The notes beneath the pieces are model-generated. The model was not told the origin of the DNA. It did not search any database and saw only the letters and a program-made list of their open reading frames with translations. Made by a program: the position numbers and the translations under genes. Below are positions 45,988 through 55,020 of a stretch of 64,000 nt of DNA, piece by piece. This DNA comes from Pseudomonas marginalis (GTDB taxonomy: Bacteria; Pseudomonadota; Gammaproteobacteria; Pseudomonadales; Pseudomonadaceae). Position 1 is the first letter of the stretch; each line of letters begins with the position of its first letter. The DNA lies in contig NZ_JALJWV010000001.1 in NCBI RefSeq assembly GCF_024169655.1, positions 1,493,001 through 1,557,000 of the forward strand, in the 5' to 3' direction.

Positions 45988-46833
45988 ATGAAAACTTTCC
46001 TACGCTTCACGGCACTTTCCTTGATGGGCGCCATTGGCCTTGGCCTCTGCACCCAAAGCTATGCACAAACGCCCGATCTGCTTGAGCGCATCAAGGCCAA
46101 GAAAGAAATAGTGATCGCCACCGAAGCTCGTTACGCCCCGTTCGAATATATCGAAAACGGTAAAATCGTCGGCTACGACGCCGACTTGATGCGCGCCGTC
46201 ATGGCACAGATCCCGGATGTCAAAGTTAAGCAATTGGACCTACCATTTCAGGGCTTGCTGCCCGGCCTGGACACCAAGGCGTTCGATATCGTGGTGACCG
46301 CCATCACCATCAATAAAGAACGCGCCAGCCACTTTTCGTTTACCTCGCCAGTGGCCATTTCCATGACCGGGTTACTAGTCAAAGAACGAGACAGCACGCT
46401 TAATGCTGCCGTCGACCTTGACAACAAAACCGTTGGTTCGCAAACCGGCTCGGTACAGCTGCAAGCCTTGGTCGCACTCGACAAGCAACTGAAGGACAGC
46501 GGCAAGCCTGGCTTTAAAGCCATCAAACAATACGTCAGCTTCGACGAGGCTTATGCCGACCTTGGCTCAGGGCGACTCGACGCAGTGGCGCAATCGGTGG
46601 CCAACCTCGGCCCACTGCTCAAATCGCGCCCAGGCCTATTCAAGGTGCTCCCGGGTTCAATAGGTGAACAAAGCTACTTCGCCTGGGCGGCCCGAAAGGA
46701 TGCCGACAGTGAAACCCTGGTCAAGTTGTTCAACGACGGCATTGCTCGCGCATCGGCAGATGGCACCCTCAAGCAACTGCAAACGAAGTGGTTCGGTAGC
46801 ACCATGGACATTCCGTCCAGCGTGACGCCCTGA
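45988..46833 (+). CDS. ABC transporter substrate-binding protein (amino-acid type 3 family)
   Basis: A 281-residue periplasmic binding protein. The ATG at 45988 has GGAG upstream; the signal peptide ends TQSYA (about residue 26). The SBP_bac_3 pattern is clear: ATEARYAPFEYIENGKIVGYDADLM-type opening, then TAITINKERASHFSFTSPV with the carboxylate-binding Arg. Ligands of this family are polar amino acids and their derivatives. Placement after the ureohydrolase suggests a guanidino acid or sulfonate. Confidence 0.9.
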   Translation: MKTFLRFTALSLMGAIGLGLCTQSYAQTPDLLERIKAKKEIVIATEARYAPFEYIENGKIVGYDADLMRAVMAQIPDVKVKQLDLPFQGLLPGLDTKAFDIVVTAITINKERASHFSFTSPVAISMTGLLVKERDSTLNAAVDLDNKTVGSQTGSVQLQALVALDKQLKDSGKPGFKAIKQYVSFDEAYADLGSGRLDAVAQSVANLGPLLKSRPGLFKVLPGSIGEQSYFAWAARKDADSETLVKLFNDGIARASADGTLKQLQTKWFGSTMDIPSSVTP

Positions 46834-46863
46834 GTCCATAGCCCATATCATCAGGTAGCCGAC

Positions 46864-47538
46864 ATGAATCTGACTGATCTTATCGCCCGATGCGTAGCCT
46901 ATGCACCGCAACTGTTAGAGGGTGCGTTCACCACGCTGATGTTATCGGGGGTGGCCGTTGTCTGCGGGTTCTTTGCCAGCATCCTGATTCATACCCTGTC
47001 CACCCACGGTTGTCGCCCGATCGTTTGGGCGACAAAGGCTTATATCAGTGTGTTTCGTGGCACACCGGTGCTCGCGCAACTGTTGGTGCTCTACTACGTG
47101 CCGTCGGCGCTGGGTTTGAGTTTTCCCGGCATCGTCGTCGCGGTCATCGGGTTGACACTGAACACAGCGGCTTATCAGTCGCAAATATTACGCGCCGGCT
47201 TCCGATCAATCCCGCAAGGGCAAATCGAAGCGGCACTGACCTTCAACCTGACGCGCCGCCAGCGACTTTGGCACATTGAAATCCCGCAGGTCGTCGCTTC
47301 GACGCTTCCGGCGCTCATCAGCGAAATGATCGACATCGTAAAGGCCTCTGCCGTGGTCTCGGTAATCGCCGTGACCGACCTGATGAGGGTCGGCCAGCAA
47401 CTGTCCTCGTCTAGCTACCGACCACTGGAGGTTTATACCCTGACGGCCGTCTTCTACCTGGTCATTACCTCGTTGCTATCGCTGGCCGGGTACTGCTTCG
47501 AACAACGAATGATGCGTCGTAATGGAGCTCAAGGATGA
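46864..47538 (+). CDS. ABC transporter permease, polar amino acid type (HisQ-like)
   Basis: A 224-residue inner-membrane permease with about five TM segments. The domain opens LLEGAFTTLMLSGVAVVCGF; the family motif VFRGTPVLAQLLVLYYV and the EAA-type loop FRSIPQGQIEAALTF are clear. Its last 4 bases overlap the next permease. First of the paired permeases of the ureohydrolase-linked importer. Confidence 0.9.
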   Translation: MNLTDLIARCVAYAPQLLEGAFTTLMLSGVAVVCGFFASILIHTLSTHGCRPIVWATKAYISVFRGTPVLAQLLVLYYVPSALGLSFPGIVVAVIGLTLNTAAYQSQILRAGFRSIPQGQIEAALTFNLTRRQRLWHIEIPQVVASTLPALISEMIDIVKASAVVSVIAVTDLMRVGQQLSSSSYRPLEVYTLTAVFYLVITSLLSLAGYCFEQRMMRRNGAQG

Positions 47539-48200
47539 ATGTCATCAGCCCCGAAACCATGGAACTGCTGTGGCGGTATGTCAACGCTATGCTTGTGACC
47601 CTTGGGGTCAGCTTGCTTGCCGCATTCATTGGCATGGTCATTGGATTCACCCTCAACGCCTTGCGCATTTGCTATGCACGTCAGTTGAGCATTCCTTACC
47701 GATTGCTGGTGTGGCTCATACGTGGAACACCCTACTTTTCACAGCTGATGATTGTCTATTTCGGCTTGCCTGTGATTGGCCTCACCCTGAGCGCCGCGCA
47801 AGCAACGGTAGCCTCCCTAGCACTTTACTCGGCGGTCTACTTCGCGGAAATCTTCCGTTCTGGTTGGAACAGCATCGCGCCGGGTCATCTGGAAGCCGCT
47901 CAAGCCTTCGGTATTAACCGCTGGCAGTCCCTGCGTCATATCGAAATGCCCCAGGCGCTGATTTTCGCGCTGCCGCTGTTGGGCAATCAGACGGTCCTTG
48001 TCATCAAGGAAAGCGCCGTGGCGTCTGTCATCACGCTGCCCGAACTGACCATGACTACCGGAGAAATCGTGTCCTCCACCTACAACTACGTCGGCCCCTA
48101 CGCACTGCTGATCCTTGGCTATTGGCTACTTGCCCAAACCATTGCGTTGGCAGTGCGCGGCTGCGCAACCTTCGTGACCTCACCGCAGAGAACCCTATGA
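47535..48200 (+). CDS. ABC transporter permease, polar amino acid type (HisM-like)
   Basis: A 221-residue permease starting in an ATGA overlap with the preceding gene. WLIRGTPYFSQLMIVYFGLP and FRSGWNSIAPGHLEAAQAFG are the family motifs. It ends in an ATGA overlap with the ATPase gene, so all three are translationally coupled. Confidence 0.9.
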   Translation: MNVISPETMELLWRYVNAMLVTLGVSLLAAFIGMVIGFTLNALRICYARQLSIPYRLLVWLIRGTPYFSQLMIVYFGLPVIGLTLSAAQATVASLALYSAVYFAEIFRSGWNSIAPGHLEAAQAFGINRWQSLRHIEMPQALIFALPLLGNQTVLVIKESAVASVITLPELTMTTGEIVSSTYNYVGPYALLILGYWLLAQTIALAVRGCATFVTSPQRTL

Positions 48201-48982
48201 CCCTACCCATCTTGCAACTGCGTACTGTTGGCAAGTCTTATGGCGCAGCCCGCGTTCTCAAAGGTGTTGACCTGGACGTCAAGCGCGGCGAAATCGTTTC
48301 ACTCATAGGTCCCTCCGGCTCCGGAAAAACCACCTTGCTGCGCTGCATCAACTTCCTGGAGGCTTATGATGAAGGTGAAGTCTGGATCAAGGGCCAGTTA
48401 CTCGGTTACCACTCCAAGGGCCGCACGCCGCGGGACCGCGACAGTGAAGGCGCGATTGCCGAAGTGCGTCGTCCGGTCTCTATGGTCTTCCAACAGTTCA
48501 ACCTATGGCCCCACATGACCGTGCTGGGAAATGTTGCCGCCCCTCTGGTGTTGGCCAAGAAAATCAAAAAGACCGAGGCACACCGTCTGGCGGGTCTTGC
48601 CTTGGAGCGCGTTGGCTTGGCGGCCAAGGCTGATGCCTATCCTGCGCAATTGAGTGGAGGTCAGCAGCAACGAGTCGGCATTGCCAGAGCACTGGCCATC
48701 GAACCGGAAGTTATGCTCCTCGACGAGCCCACTTCAGCGTTGGACCCAGAGTTGGTCGAAGAAGTACTCAGCGTGATTCGTGGACTTGCACACGATGGCA
48801 TGACAATGGTCATGGTCACCCATGAAATGAGCTTTGCCGCGAAAATCTCAGACCATGTGGTGTTTATGGAATCCGGACGAATCGTCGAAGCCGGGCCACC
48901 CGCGCAGTTGTTTGGGAAGTCGGCCACTCCACGCATTCAACAATTTTTAAAGCCCTGGCTTGACCGCAGCCTCTCTATCTAA
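48197..48982 (+). CDS. ABC transporter ATP-binding protein, polar amino acid type
   Basis: A 261-residue ATPase. Walker A GPSGSGKTT is at 38-46, signature [16 protein letters not shown], Walker B LLDEPTSALDP, and a switch His in VTHEM. A short insert near 70-90 (RTPRDRDSEGAI) is seen in the HisP-like group. Last gene of the ureohydrolase operon. Confidence 0.92.
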   Translation: MTLPILQLRTVGKSYGAARVLKGVDLDVKRGEIVSLIGPSGSGKTTLLRCINFLEAYDEGEVWIKGQLLGYHSKGRTPRDRDSEGAIAEVRRPVSMVFQQFNLWPHMTVLGNVAAPLVLAKKIKKTEAHRLAGLALERVGLAAKADAYPAQLSGGQQQRVGIARALAIEPEVMLLDEPTSALDPELVEEVLSVIRGLAHDGMTMVMVTHEMSFAAKISDHVVFMESGRIVEAGPPAQLFGKSATPRIQQFLKPWLDRSLSI

Positions 48983-49002
48983 CATATCGCACTACAATAA
49001 AA

Positions 49003-49028
49003 AGGCGATCCGAGATATTGGATCGCCT
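49003..49028 (-). terminator. Terminator of the leftward chemoreceptor gene
   Basis: A 9-bp stem (49003-49011 with 49020-49028). On the minus strand it is followed by TTTTATTG, so it serves the chemoreceptor gene at 49075-50727; on the plus strand there is no T tract. Confidence 0.7.
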
Positions 49029-49074
49029 ACAAAACGGACTATAGCTGTCTTGCCCTTAAACCGGTCCTAGGTCA

Positions 49075-50727
49075 TCAGATTTGAAATCTTTCTAGTTGTT
49101 GTCTCAACGTGCCACCAAGCTTTGCCAGATTAGTGCTAGATGCGGCCGTCTGCTCGCTCGAGGCGGCAGACTGGTCTGAAATATCACGAACACGGGTTAC
49201 ACTGCGACTGATCTCTTCAGCCACTGCGCTTTGTTCTTCTCCCGCCGTCGCAATCTGTCTCACCATTTCCTGAATATTGCTAATCATTGTGGTGATGACC
49301 GTTACAGTAGCGTCTGTGTCGGATATCTGAATCACAGCTTTATCGGTAAGGCCTCGACATGCTTCCATCCGTTCAACGGCTTCCCCTGAAATGACTTGTA
49401 AGCTGGCAATGAGCGTTTCAATCTCTTGGGTGGCGCCTTGTGTATGCTTGGCCAGGTTGCGTACTTCATCAGCTACCACTGCGAAACCACGACCCGCTTC
49501 GCCAGCCCTGGCCGCTTCAATTGCAGCATTTAGAGCAAGAAGGTTGGTTTGATCAGCTACAGACTTGATTACATTAAGCACGCCGCCAATATGCTCACTC
49601 TCCTGCTTAAGTCGAAGCATAGCAGTAGCCGTGTTCGAGACCTCTATGGCCAGATGCTCAATCTGAACTACCGCTTGCTTGGCCATTATTCCGCCTGTCT
49701 GCGCCTGTTGATCGGCTGTCGCTGCTGCATTGGCCGCACTCTCGGAATTATGCGCAACTTCCATTACAGTGGCTGCCATTTCATGAATTGCCGTAGCAAC
49801 CTGATCAATTTCCAAGCGTTGTTGACTAACCCCTACACGGGTTTGCTCCGTTGCCGCTGATAGTTCCTCCGCAGAACCTGATATCACGTTGGATGAGCTA
49901 TGAACCTCACTAATTAGCCTGCTGAGGTTGGATTGCATTTGGCCAAACGATGCAAGCACGCTTCCAGGTTTAGCTGCTTTAGTTTCAGCAATGGCTCGAA
50001 TATCGCCGGAGGCGATTCGCTGGGCAATACCGGAAAGGATTGATGGCTCCGTTCCTAATGCTCGGTCCAGTCCGCGAGTGATTACAAGTGTAAGGGTTAA
50101 TGCGATTGTTGCAGCAATGAGACTAAAAATAATCAATTGATTGCGTTGCAGTTCATACTCTTCCTGCGAATGTATTATATTGGCTAGGCTGGTCTTTTCC
50201 TCAAGCTCAATAAATTGAGTGACAATCACAATCAGTTTCTTGAGGAGTGGTTCGCAATCGTTGTTGATTTTTACAATTGCCGATTCGTTGTCCCCCTTCA
50301 GCGCTAGATCGACAATATTTAAAGCGACAGGCCCGTATAAAGCCTCTATCTGTTGAATGTTGGAAATTAAACGTTGAGCATCGACTTTTTCTTCATTAGG
50401 CGACATGCCATCTACCGATGTGGTCAGCTCGCGTAATAATGCACCCACTCGTTGGTGCGCATTGTGTACAGTATTTTTTTCATCGGCTCGAACGGTAGGG
50501 GAGTTTGTTATAACCAGGTTTCTTGCCGAAATAGCTCGTTGTTGAGCCGCCAGTAATAATTCTGAAGAAAGCTCTTTTCGCTTGCCGATACCATTAATGT
50601 AACTGGAAAATCGACTGTTGGAGTCGCCAAGTGAAAGAATGGAGATTGCTGAAGTCATCAGAACAAGTAAAAGCAATAAGCCAAAGCTGAGGCCCAGTTT
50701 GGCTTTTACGGAAAAGATATCTTTCAT
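49075..50727 (-). CDS. Methyl-accepting chemotaxis protein (4HB sensor type)
   Basis: A 550-residue chemoreceptor. TM1 is residues 10-32, a four-helix-bundle periplasmic sensor spans about 33-195, and TM2 is about 200-218. A HAMP-like linker follows, then the long coiled-coil signalling domain with the hairpin tip [21 protein letters not shown] and [16 protein letters not shown] content is lower than in the flanking core genes, as for 50914-52347. The ligand is unknown; the neighbouring transporters suggest it may sense a related nutrient, a weak inference. Confidence 0.92.
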   Translation of the reverse strand: MKDIFSVKAKLGLSFGLLLLLVLMTSAISILSLGDSNSRFSSYINGIGKRKELSSELLLAAQQRAISARNLVITNSPTVRADEKNTVHNAHQRVGALLRELTTSVDGMSPNEEKVDAQRLISNIQQIEALYGPVALNIVDLALKGDNESAIVKINNDCEPLLKKLIVIVTQFIELEEKTSLANIIHSQEEYELQRNQLIIFSLIAATIALTLTLVITRGLDRALGTEPSILSGIAQRIASGDIRAIAETKAAKPGSVLASFGQMQSNLSRLISEVHSSSNVISGSAEELSAATEQTRVGVSQQRLEIDQVATAIHEMAATVMEVAHNSESAANAAATADQQAQTGGIMAKQAVVQIEHLAIEVSNTATAMLRLKQESEHIGGVLNVIKSVADQTNLLALNAAIEAARAGEAGRGFAVVADEVRNLAKHTQGATQEIETLIASLQVISGEAVERMEACRGLTDKAVIQISDTDATVTVITTMISNIQEMVRQIATAGEEQSAVAEEISRSVTRVRDISDQSAASSEQTAASSTNLAKLGGTLRQQLERFQI

Positions 50728-50913
50728 TGTCTAAAATCTGCATTGGTTTTAGTGGTGTATTTTTTCGAAAGTTGTGCCTGTGTGATCAGGGAGGGTCGTT
50801 ACTTTCAGTATGATCAGTTTCGACGATATTACTGAGTTTAGACATTAAAAAGACCTTGCGAAGTCTGAATTTTGATCAGTCCTCGATAATATTATTGACG
50901 TGCCGCGAGTAAT

Positions 50914-51702
50914 TTAGTTTTCTTTAAGCCAGTTATTTATGTGTGAATGATGCATGGGGCGCGAAAAGTAATACCCTTGGACAAAAAAACAACCTAAATT
51001 AATCAAGGTTTCCAACTCCTCGCGAGTTTCCACTCCCTCGATTATGCATTCAAGTTGCATGTCGCTACTCAAGGCAACTAGAGATTTTACGATTTTGTAG
51101 CTGGTCGGGTTTTTATTAATGCCAGTGACAAAGGTTCGATCTATTTTTATTTTAGTGAACGCTAACGAAAGTAATTGGCTGAGACTGGAGTACCCAGTGC
51201 CGAAATCGTCAAGAGCAACACCGCAACCCAACTGACAGAACCTATCAATAGTATGTTGCACTTGAACAACATCCTGCATGATAGCTGTTTCGGTTATTTC
51301 CAGGTCCAGGCGCCGGGCGTCAAAATTGCTGACCTCAATAATGTCGACTATTTGTCTGGCGACTTTTTCTGAAGCACAGTCGTGTGTGGACAAGTTAAAA
51401 GAAAGGCAAATATGGGCGGGCCAATGAGAGGCAATCATCAAGGCCTTGCCAAGCAGATGAGCGGTCAAGCGATTTATTAGGCCGATCCGCTCGGCAATCG
51501 GAATGAATTGGCCGGGAGGGACGTCACCTAGCTCTGGGCTGCTCCAACGTGCCAATGCCTCGAACGCTACAGTCCGCCGGCTACGCAAATCAATCACTGG
51601 CTGAAAAACCAGGCTGAATTCGTGCTCAATATCGACCTGGCGCAACGCCTGTTCGATCATGCCTTGTCGTATCAGTTGTTGATTATGGGAAGGTGTGAGC
51701 AT
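50914..51702 (-). CDS. EAL-domain c-di-GMP phosphodiesterase, apparently lacking its upstream GGDEF half
   Basis: A 262-residue protein from ATG 51702, which has GGGGAG upstream. The EAL domain is complete: the FEALARW signature, the Asn in LSFNLS, the Glu in EITETAIM, DDFGTGYSSL, KIDRTFV, EGVET and QGYYFSRP. It would hydrolyse cyclic di-GMP. The frame continues upstream to 51813 with text resembling the tail of a GGDEF domain, so the gene may be a 5'-truncated GGDEF-EAL. AT-rich relative to the genome. Confidence 0.85.
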   Translation of the reverse strand: MLTPSHNQQLIRQGMIEQALRQVDIEHEFSLVFQPVIDLRSRRTVAFEALARWSSPELGDVPPGQFIPIAERIGLINRLTAHLLGKALMIASHWPAHICLSFNLSTHDCASEKVARQIVDIIEVSNFDARRLDLEITETAIMQDVVQVQHTIDRFCQLGCGVALDDFGTGYSSLSQLLSLAFTKIKIDRTFVTGINKNPTSYKIVKSLVALSSDMQLECIIEGVETREELETLINLGCFFVQGYYFSRPMHHSHINNWLKEN

Positions 51703-52005
51703 AAACGTGACTCCCCGGTTACCCAACCATAGGCAATAGGAGCCGTTTTTTTCGACCTGTAATGACAAATACACGCTTGGTGCTTCCCAAGCGCTGACGG
51801 CTGCCGGGACCAAAAATCAATCGCATTTTCCTGCAGGCATAATTTTCGGCGTCCATGGGAAAATTCCTTAGCAATTCAACATCGTTCAGATAGTCAAAAA
51901 ATGACTATACTGAAATTGGCTAGAAAATAATAGCAATCTAGCCTTTTTATGATCTTCCTGGGGAGGTGATTAGGTGTAAGCATTTGATTTTAAGTGATAT
52001 TTCCC
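51703..52005. other. Spacer with possible GGDEF-domain remnant
   Basis: Positions 51703-51813 read in frame with the EAL gene and resemble the last strand and helix of a GGDEF domain (GSYCLWLGNRGVTF). The rest, to 52005, is AT-rich. GGGGAGGTGATTAGGTG at about 51959 looks like a ribosome site but leads to a stop. Confidence 0.4.
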
Positions 52006-52347
52006 ATGAAGCAGAGTGCCACTATCAGTATAGGCAAGCGAATCAAGCACTTACGACTAGACAATAAATGTACACAGGCTGCGCTTGCTGAAGCATTGGG
52101 GTGCGAGTCGATGACAGTGAGTCGTTACGAGAGGGGCGAATACGCCCCAAGCATTGAGATGTTGGAGCGAATCGCTAACGTCCTGGGCGTGGGACTGGAT
52201 GCTTTTTTCACGAACCGGGATCACGCTGAACCAACCACAGCGAACCTTCGCCACTGCCTATGCGACATTGCCTATCAGGCTGATGAAACGTCGCTGAAGG
52301 AAATTCTTGGCGCCGCAAAAAGGATCCTGAAAAATCGAATGCAATAG
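52006..52347 (+). CDS. XRE-family helix-turn-helix regulator
   Basis: A 113-residue DNA-binding protein. The HTH is at about residues 8-62 (GKRIKHLRLDNKCTQAALAEAL then SMTVSRYERGEYAPSIEMLERIANVL), phage-repressor-like. The C-terminal 50 residues are not recognised. No good ribosome site is visible before ATG 52006; GTG 51994 is an alternative. It is AT-rich and isolated. Confidence 0.82.
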   Translation: MKQSATISIGKRIKHLRLDNKCTQAALAEALGCESMTVSRYERGEYAPSIEMLERIANVLGVGLDAFFTNRDHAEPTTANLRHCLCDIAYQADETSLKEILGAAKRILKNRMQ

Positions 52348-52590
52348 ACGTACTCGGTTCAATTCACCTAATAGCGAATACGCTCTTTTCAAGTTTGATC
52401 TTGGCAGGTGTGATAGATGTCATTAATTTGCAAAGCAAAGAGCAATTGTTTCAACGAACAGAATTTGCATTGACGAGGAAGGAACTTACAAAATCCACCG
52501 AAGCCCAGCATAAGCAAGCCAAGGCTTTATTGGGCTCCTCTGCGAGAGTCGTCTGGTCTCTCCGTCAGGTAAATCGCTAAATACATCCGA

Positions 52591-53529
52591 CTACCGCACC
52601 AGACGAGCCAAAAGACTGTCGATAAATACCGTTTCCGCCCGACTCATCTTCTGCTCCCGGTGCCACAGCACGTGGATATCCACATCTGCGATCCCCTCAT
52701 CCGGCGGCAAGCGCCAGAGCAGCCCGTTCTGCACATCTTCGGCCACCACGTGAATCGGTAGGCAACCCAGGCCAAACCCGGCAATCACCAGGCGGCGCAC
52801 TTCTTCGAGGCTGGATGACGACGCCACGATCCGCCCGCTGAAGCCCTGTTGGTCACGGAATATCGTCAATGGCGAGAGCATTCCGCCGATCTGGTCACTG
52901 GTAAAACTGACGAAGTTCTCCGACTGCAAATCCCCTTCGGCCAAACCGCGACGCCCGAACAGTGGGTGGTGTTTTCCGCAGAAAAAACCATAGCGTTGGT
53001 GCAGGAACAGATGCTGTTCCAGGCGCGGCTGTGGCCGGCGGTTGAGGCTCAGGCCCAGGGTGGCGGTTTTTTCCAGCAGGGCAGCGACGATGTCGGAGCT
53101 GCGCATCACCTCAACGTCCAGCTCGACCCGCGGATGTTCGCGGTGAAAGTCGGCCAGAAAGTCATCGAAAGTGTCGGAGTTGATGCGGCTGATCATCAGT
53201 AGGCGCACCTTGCCAATCACTTCATCACCGGGTTTTTGCAGGGCGTTGCTCATCTGCGAGACCTGGCCATACATCTCGCCGGCGATGGCGAAGATCTGTT
53301 CGCCGGCCTCGGTCAGTACGAAGCGCGGGCCACGGCGCGCGATGAGTTGGCAGTCGAGTTGCTCTTCCAGGCGTTTGAGGGCCTGGCTGATGGCTGGCTG
53401 GGTCAAGTGCAGGCGCGCGGCAGCGCGGCTGATGCTCAGTTCCTGGCCAATGACGCGGAAGGTGCGCAGCAGGTTCCAGTCCAGGCGGTCGTTGAGCAAC
53501 GGATGAATATCGCGGCGGGTTTCGGGCAT
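52591..53529 (-). CDS. LysR-family transcriptional regulator
   Basis: A 312-residue regulator. The start at 53529 gives the usual short lead before the HTH (LRTFRVIGQELSISRAAARLHLTQPAISQALKRLE, about 18-52). The C-terminal effector domain runs from about 100. It diverges from the MFS/amidase/deacetylase operon, which it probably controls. Confidence 0.92.
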   Translation of the reverse strand: MPETRRDIHPLLNDRLDWNLLRTFRVIGQELSISRAAARLHLTQPAISQALKRLEEQLDCQLIARRGPRFVLTEAGEQIFAIAGEMYGQVSQMSNALQKPGDEVIGKVRLLMISRINSDTFDDFLADFHREHPRVELDVEVMRSSDIVAALLEKTATLGLSLNRRPQPRLEQHLFLHQRYGFFCGKHHPLFGRRGLAEGDLQSENFVSFTSDQIGGMLSPLTIFRDQQGFSGRIVASSSSLEEVRRLVIAGFGLGCLPIHVVAEDVQNGLLWRLPPDEGIADVDIHVLWHREQKMSRAETVFIDSLLARLVR

Positions 53530-53552
53530 GGTGCGGCTCAATAATAAGCAGG

Positions 53553-53574
53553 ATTTATAATTGGAATAATAAAT
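53553..53574. promoter_or_regulatory. AT-rich inverted repeat: candidate LysR-type operator
   Basis: ATTTATAAT (53553-53561) and ATAATAAAT (53566-53574) form an 8-of-9 inverted repeat in the 158-bp divergent gap between the LysR gene and the MFS gene. Size and place fit a LysR activation site. Confidence 0.45.
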
Positions 53575-53687
53575 AGAAAATTGACTAATTATAGAGCCGC
53601 GACGATAAATCACCCTCAACAAGCGCCATCAGAGCGCATGCGTTCGACCTTTCTCCTGCCAAAAAAATAACCAAAGGAGCCAGCCCC

Positions 53688-55007
53688 ATGAAGCCTTCCG
53701 CTTCGCCCCAGCCTCGCCGCGCTGCGGCCGCCGCGTTCATCGGCACGATGATCGAGTGGTACGACTTTTACATCTACGCCACCGCCGCCGCGCTGGTGTT
53801 CGGTCAGCTGTTTTTCCCTTCCGAAGATAAATTGTTCAGCACCATGGCTGCGTTCGGCACCTTTGCCGTGGGTTTTTTCGCGCGACCGTTGGGCGGCATA
53901 GTGTTCGGGCATATCGGCGATCGGATCGGGCGCAAGAAGTCGCTGGTGATCACGCTGGTCATGATGGGCGTGGTCACCGTGTGCATCGGGCTGTTGCCGA
54001 CCTACGCGCAGATCGGCGTCGCGGCGCCGGTCCTGCTGGTCTTGTTGCGCATCGTGCAGGGCATTGCTGTCGGTGGCGAGTGGGGTGGGGCGGTGTTGAT
54101 GGCCGGCGAGCATGCGCCAAAGGGGCGGCGTAATTTCTTTGCCTCCTTTGCCCAGTTGGGTAGCCCGGCGGGGTTGATCCTATCGCTGCTGGCGTTCAGC
54201 GCGGTGACCCGTTTGCCCGAAGAAGACCTGCTCAGTTGGGGCTGGCGCCTGCCGTTCCTGGCCAGTGCCTTGCTGTTGATCGTTGGCCTGGCGATTCGCC
54301 TGGGGGTGAACGAGTCGCCTGAGTTCCTCGAAGACAAAGCCTTGGCCGAAAAGGCGCGGGTGCTCAAGCCGGACCAGGCCCCGGTGATCGAAGTATTGAA
54401 AACCGCCTGGCGCCCGCTGCTGCTGTGTATCGGTGCCAATACCCTGGGCATCGCCGGCGTGTATTTCACCAACACCTTCATGATTGCCTACAGCACTCAG
54501 CAATTGGGCCTACCGCGTTCGTTGATTTTGGAATGTCTGTTCGTGGTCGCCATCATCCAGTTCTGCGTGCAGCCCCTGGCGGCCTGGGTCGCGGAGAAGG
54601 TCGGCGCCACGCGTTTTCTCTGCGCGATGACCGTGCTGGCGATGGCGTCACCTTACCCAATGTTCGCGCTGGTCAGCAGCGGCCAGGCGCCGTTGATCAT
54701 CCTCGGCATCGCCCTGGCGGTGGTGTGCATGGCCTCGTTTTATGCGGTGATCGCAGGCTTTGTCAGCGGCCTGTTTGAAACCCGTGTGCGCTACACCGCG
54801 ATTTCCCTGGCCTATCAGGTGTGCGGTGCGCTGGCCGGTGGCCTGACGCCGTTGATCGGCACCTGGCTGGCCCACGAATACCAAGGCCAGTGGTGGCCGA
54901 TGGCAGTGTTTTACAGCCTGATCGCGGCGGTCTCGCTGGTGTGCGTATTGGCCTTGTCGCGCCGCCACGCCACCGCCCACCGCCTGGAAATGGCCCCTGG
55001 CGTTTAA
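53688..55007 (+). CDS. MFS transporter, metabolite:H+ symporter (MHS) family
   Basis: A 439-residue 12-TM symporter behind an AAGGAG site. FIGTMIEWYDFYIYATAAAL, RPLGGIVFGHIGDRIGRKKSL and GGEWGGAVLMAGEHAP are MHS-family signatures. Substrates in this family are organic acids or betaines. First gene of an operon with an M20 amidohydrolase (13-base gap) and an acetylpolyamine-type deacetylase. Confidence 0.92.
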   Translation: MKPSASPQPRRAAAAAFIGTMIEWYDFYIYATAAALVFGQLFFPSEDKLFSTMAAFGTFAVGFFARPLGGIVFGHIGDRIGRKKSLVITLVMMGVVTVCIGLLPTYAQIGVAAPVLLVLLRIVQGIAVGGEWGGAVLMAGEHAPKGRRNFFASFAQLGSPAGLILSLLAFSAVTRLPEEDLLSWGWRLPFLASALLLIVGLAIRLGVNESPEFLEDKALAEKARVLKPDQAPVIEVLKTAWRPLLLCIGANTLGIAGVYFTNTFMIAYSTQQLGLPRSLILECLFVVAIIQFCVQPLAAWVAEKVGATRFLCAMTVLAMASPYPMFALVSSGQAPLIILGIALAVVCMASFYAVIAGFVSGLFETRVRYTAISLAYQVCGALAGGLTPLIGTWLAHEYQGQWWPMAVFYSLIAAVSLVCVLALSRRHATAHRLEMAPGV

Positions 55008-55020
55008 TGGAGCGGGTGCA

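Noticed and set aside
52395..52580. 61-residue ORF after the XRE gene
   Set aside because: It starts at TTG without a ribosome site and has no recognisable features; probably non-coding.
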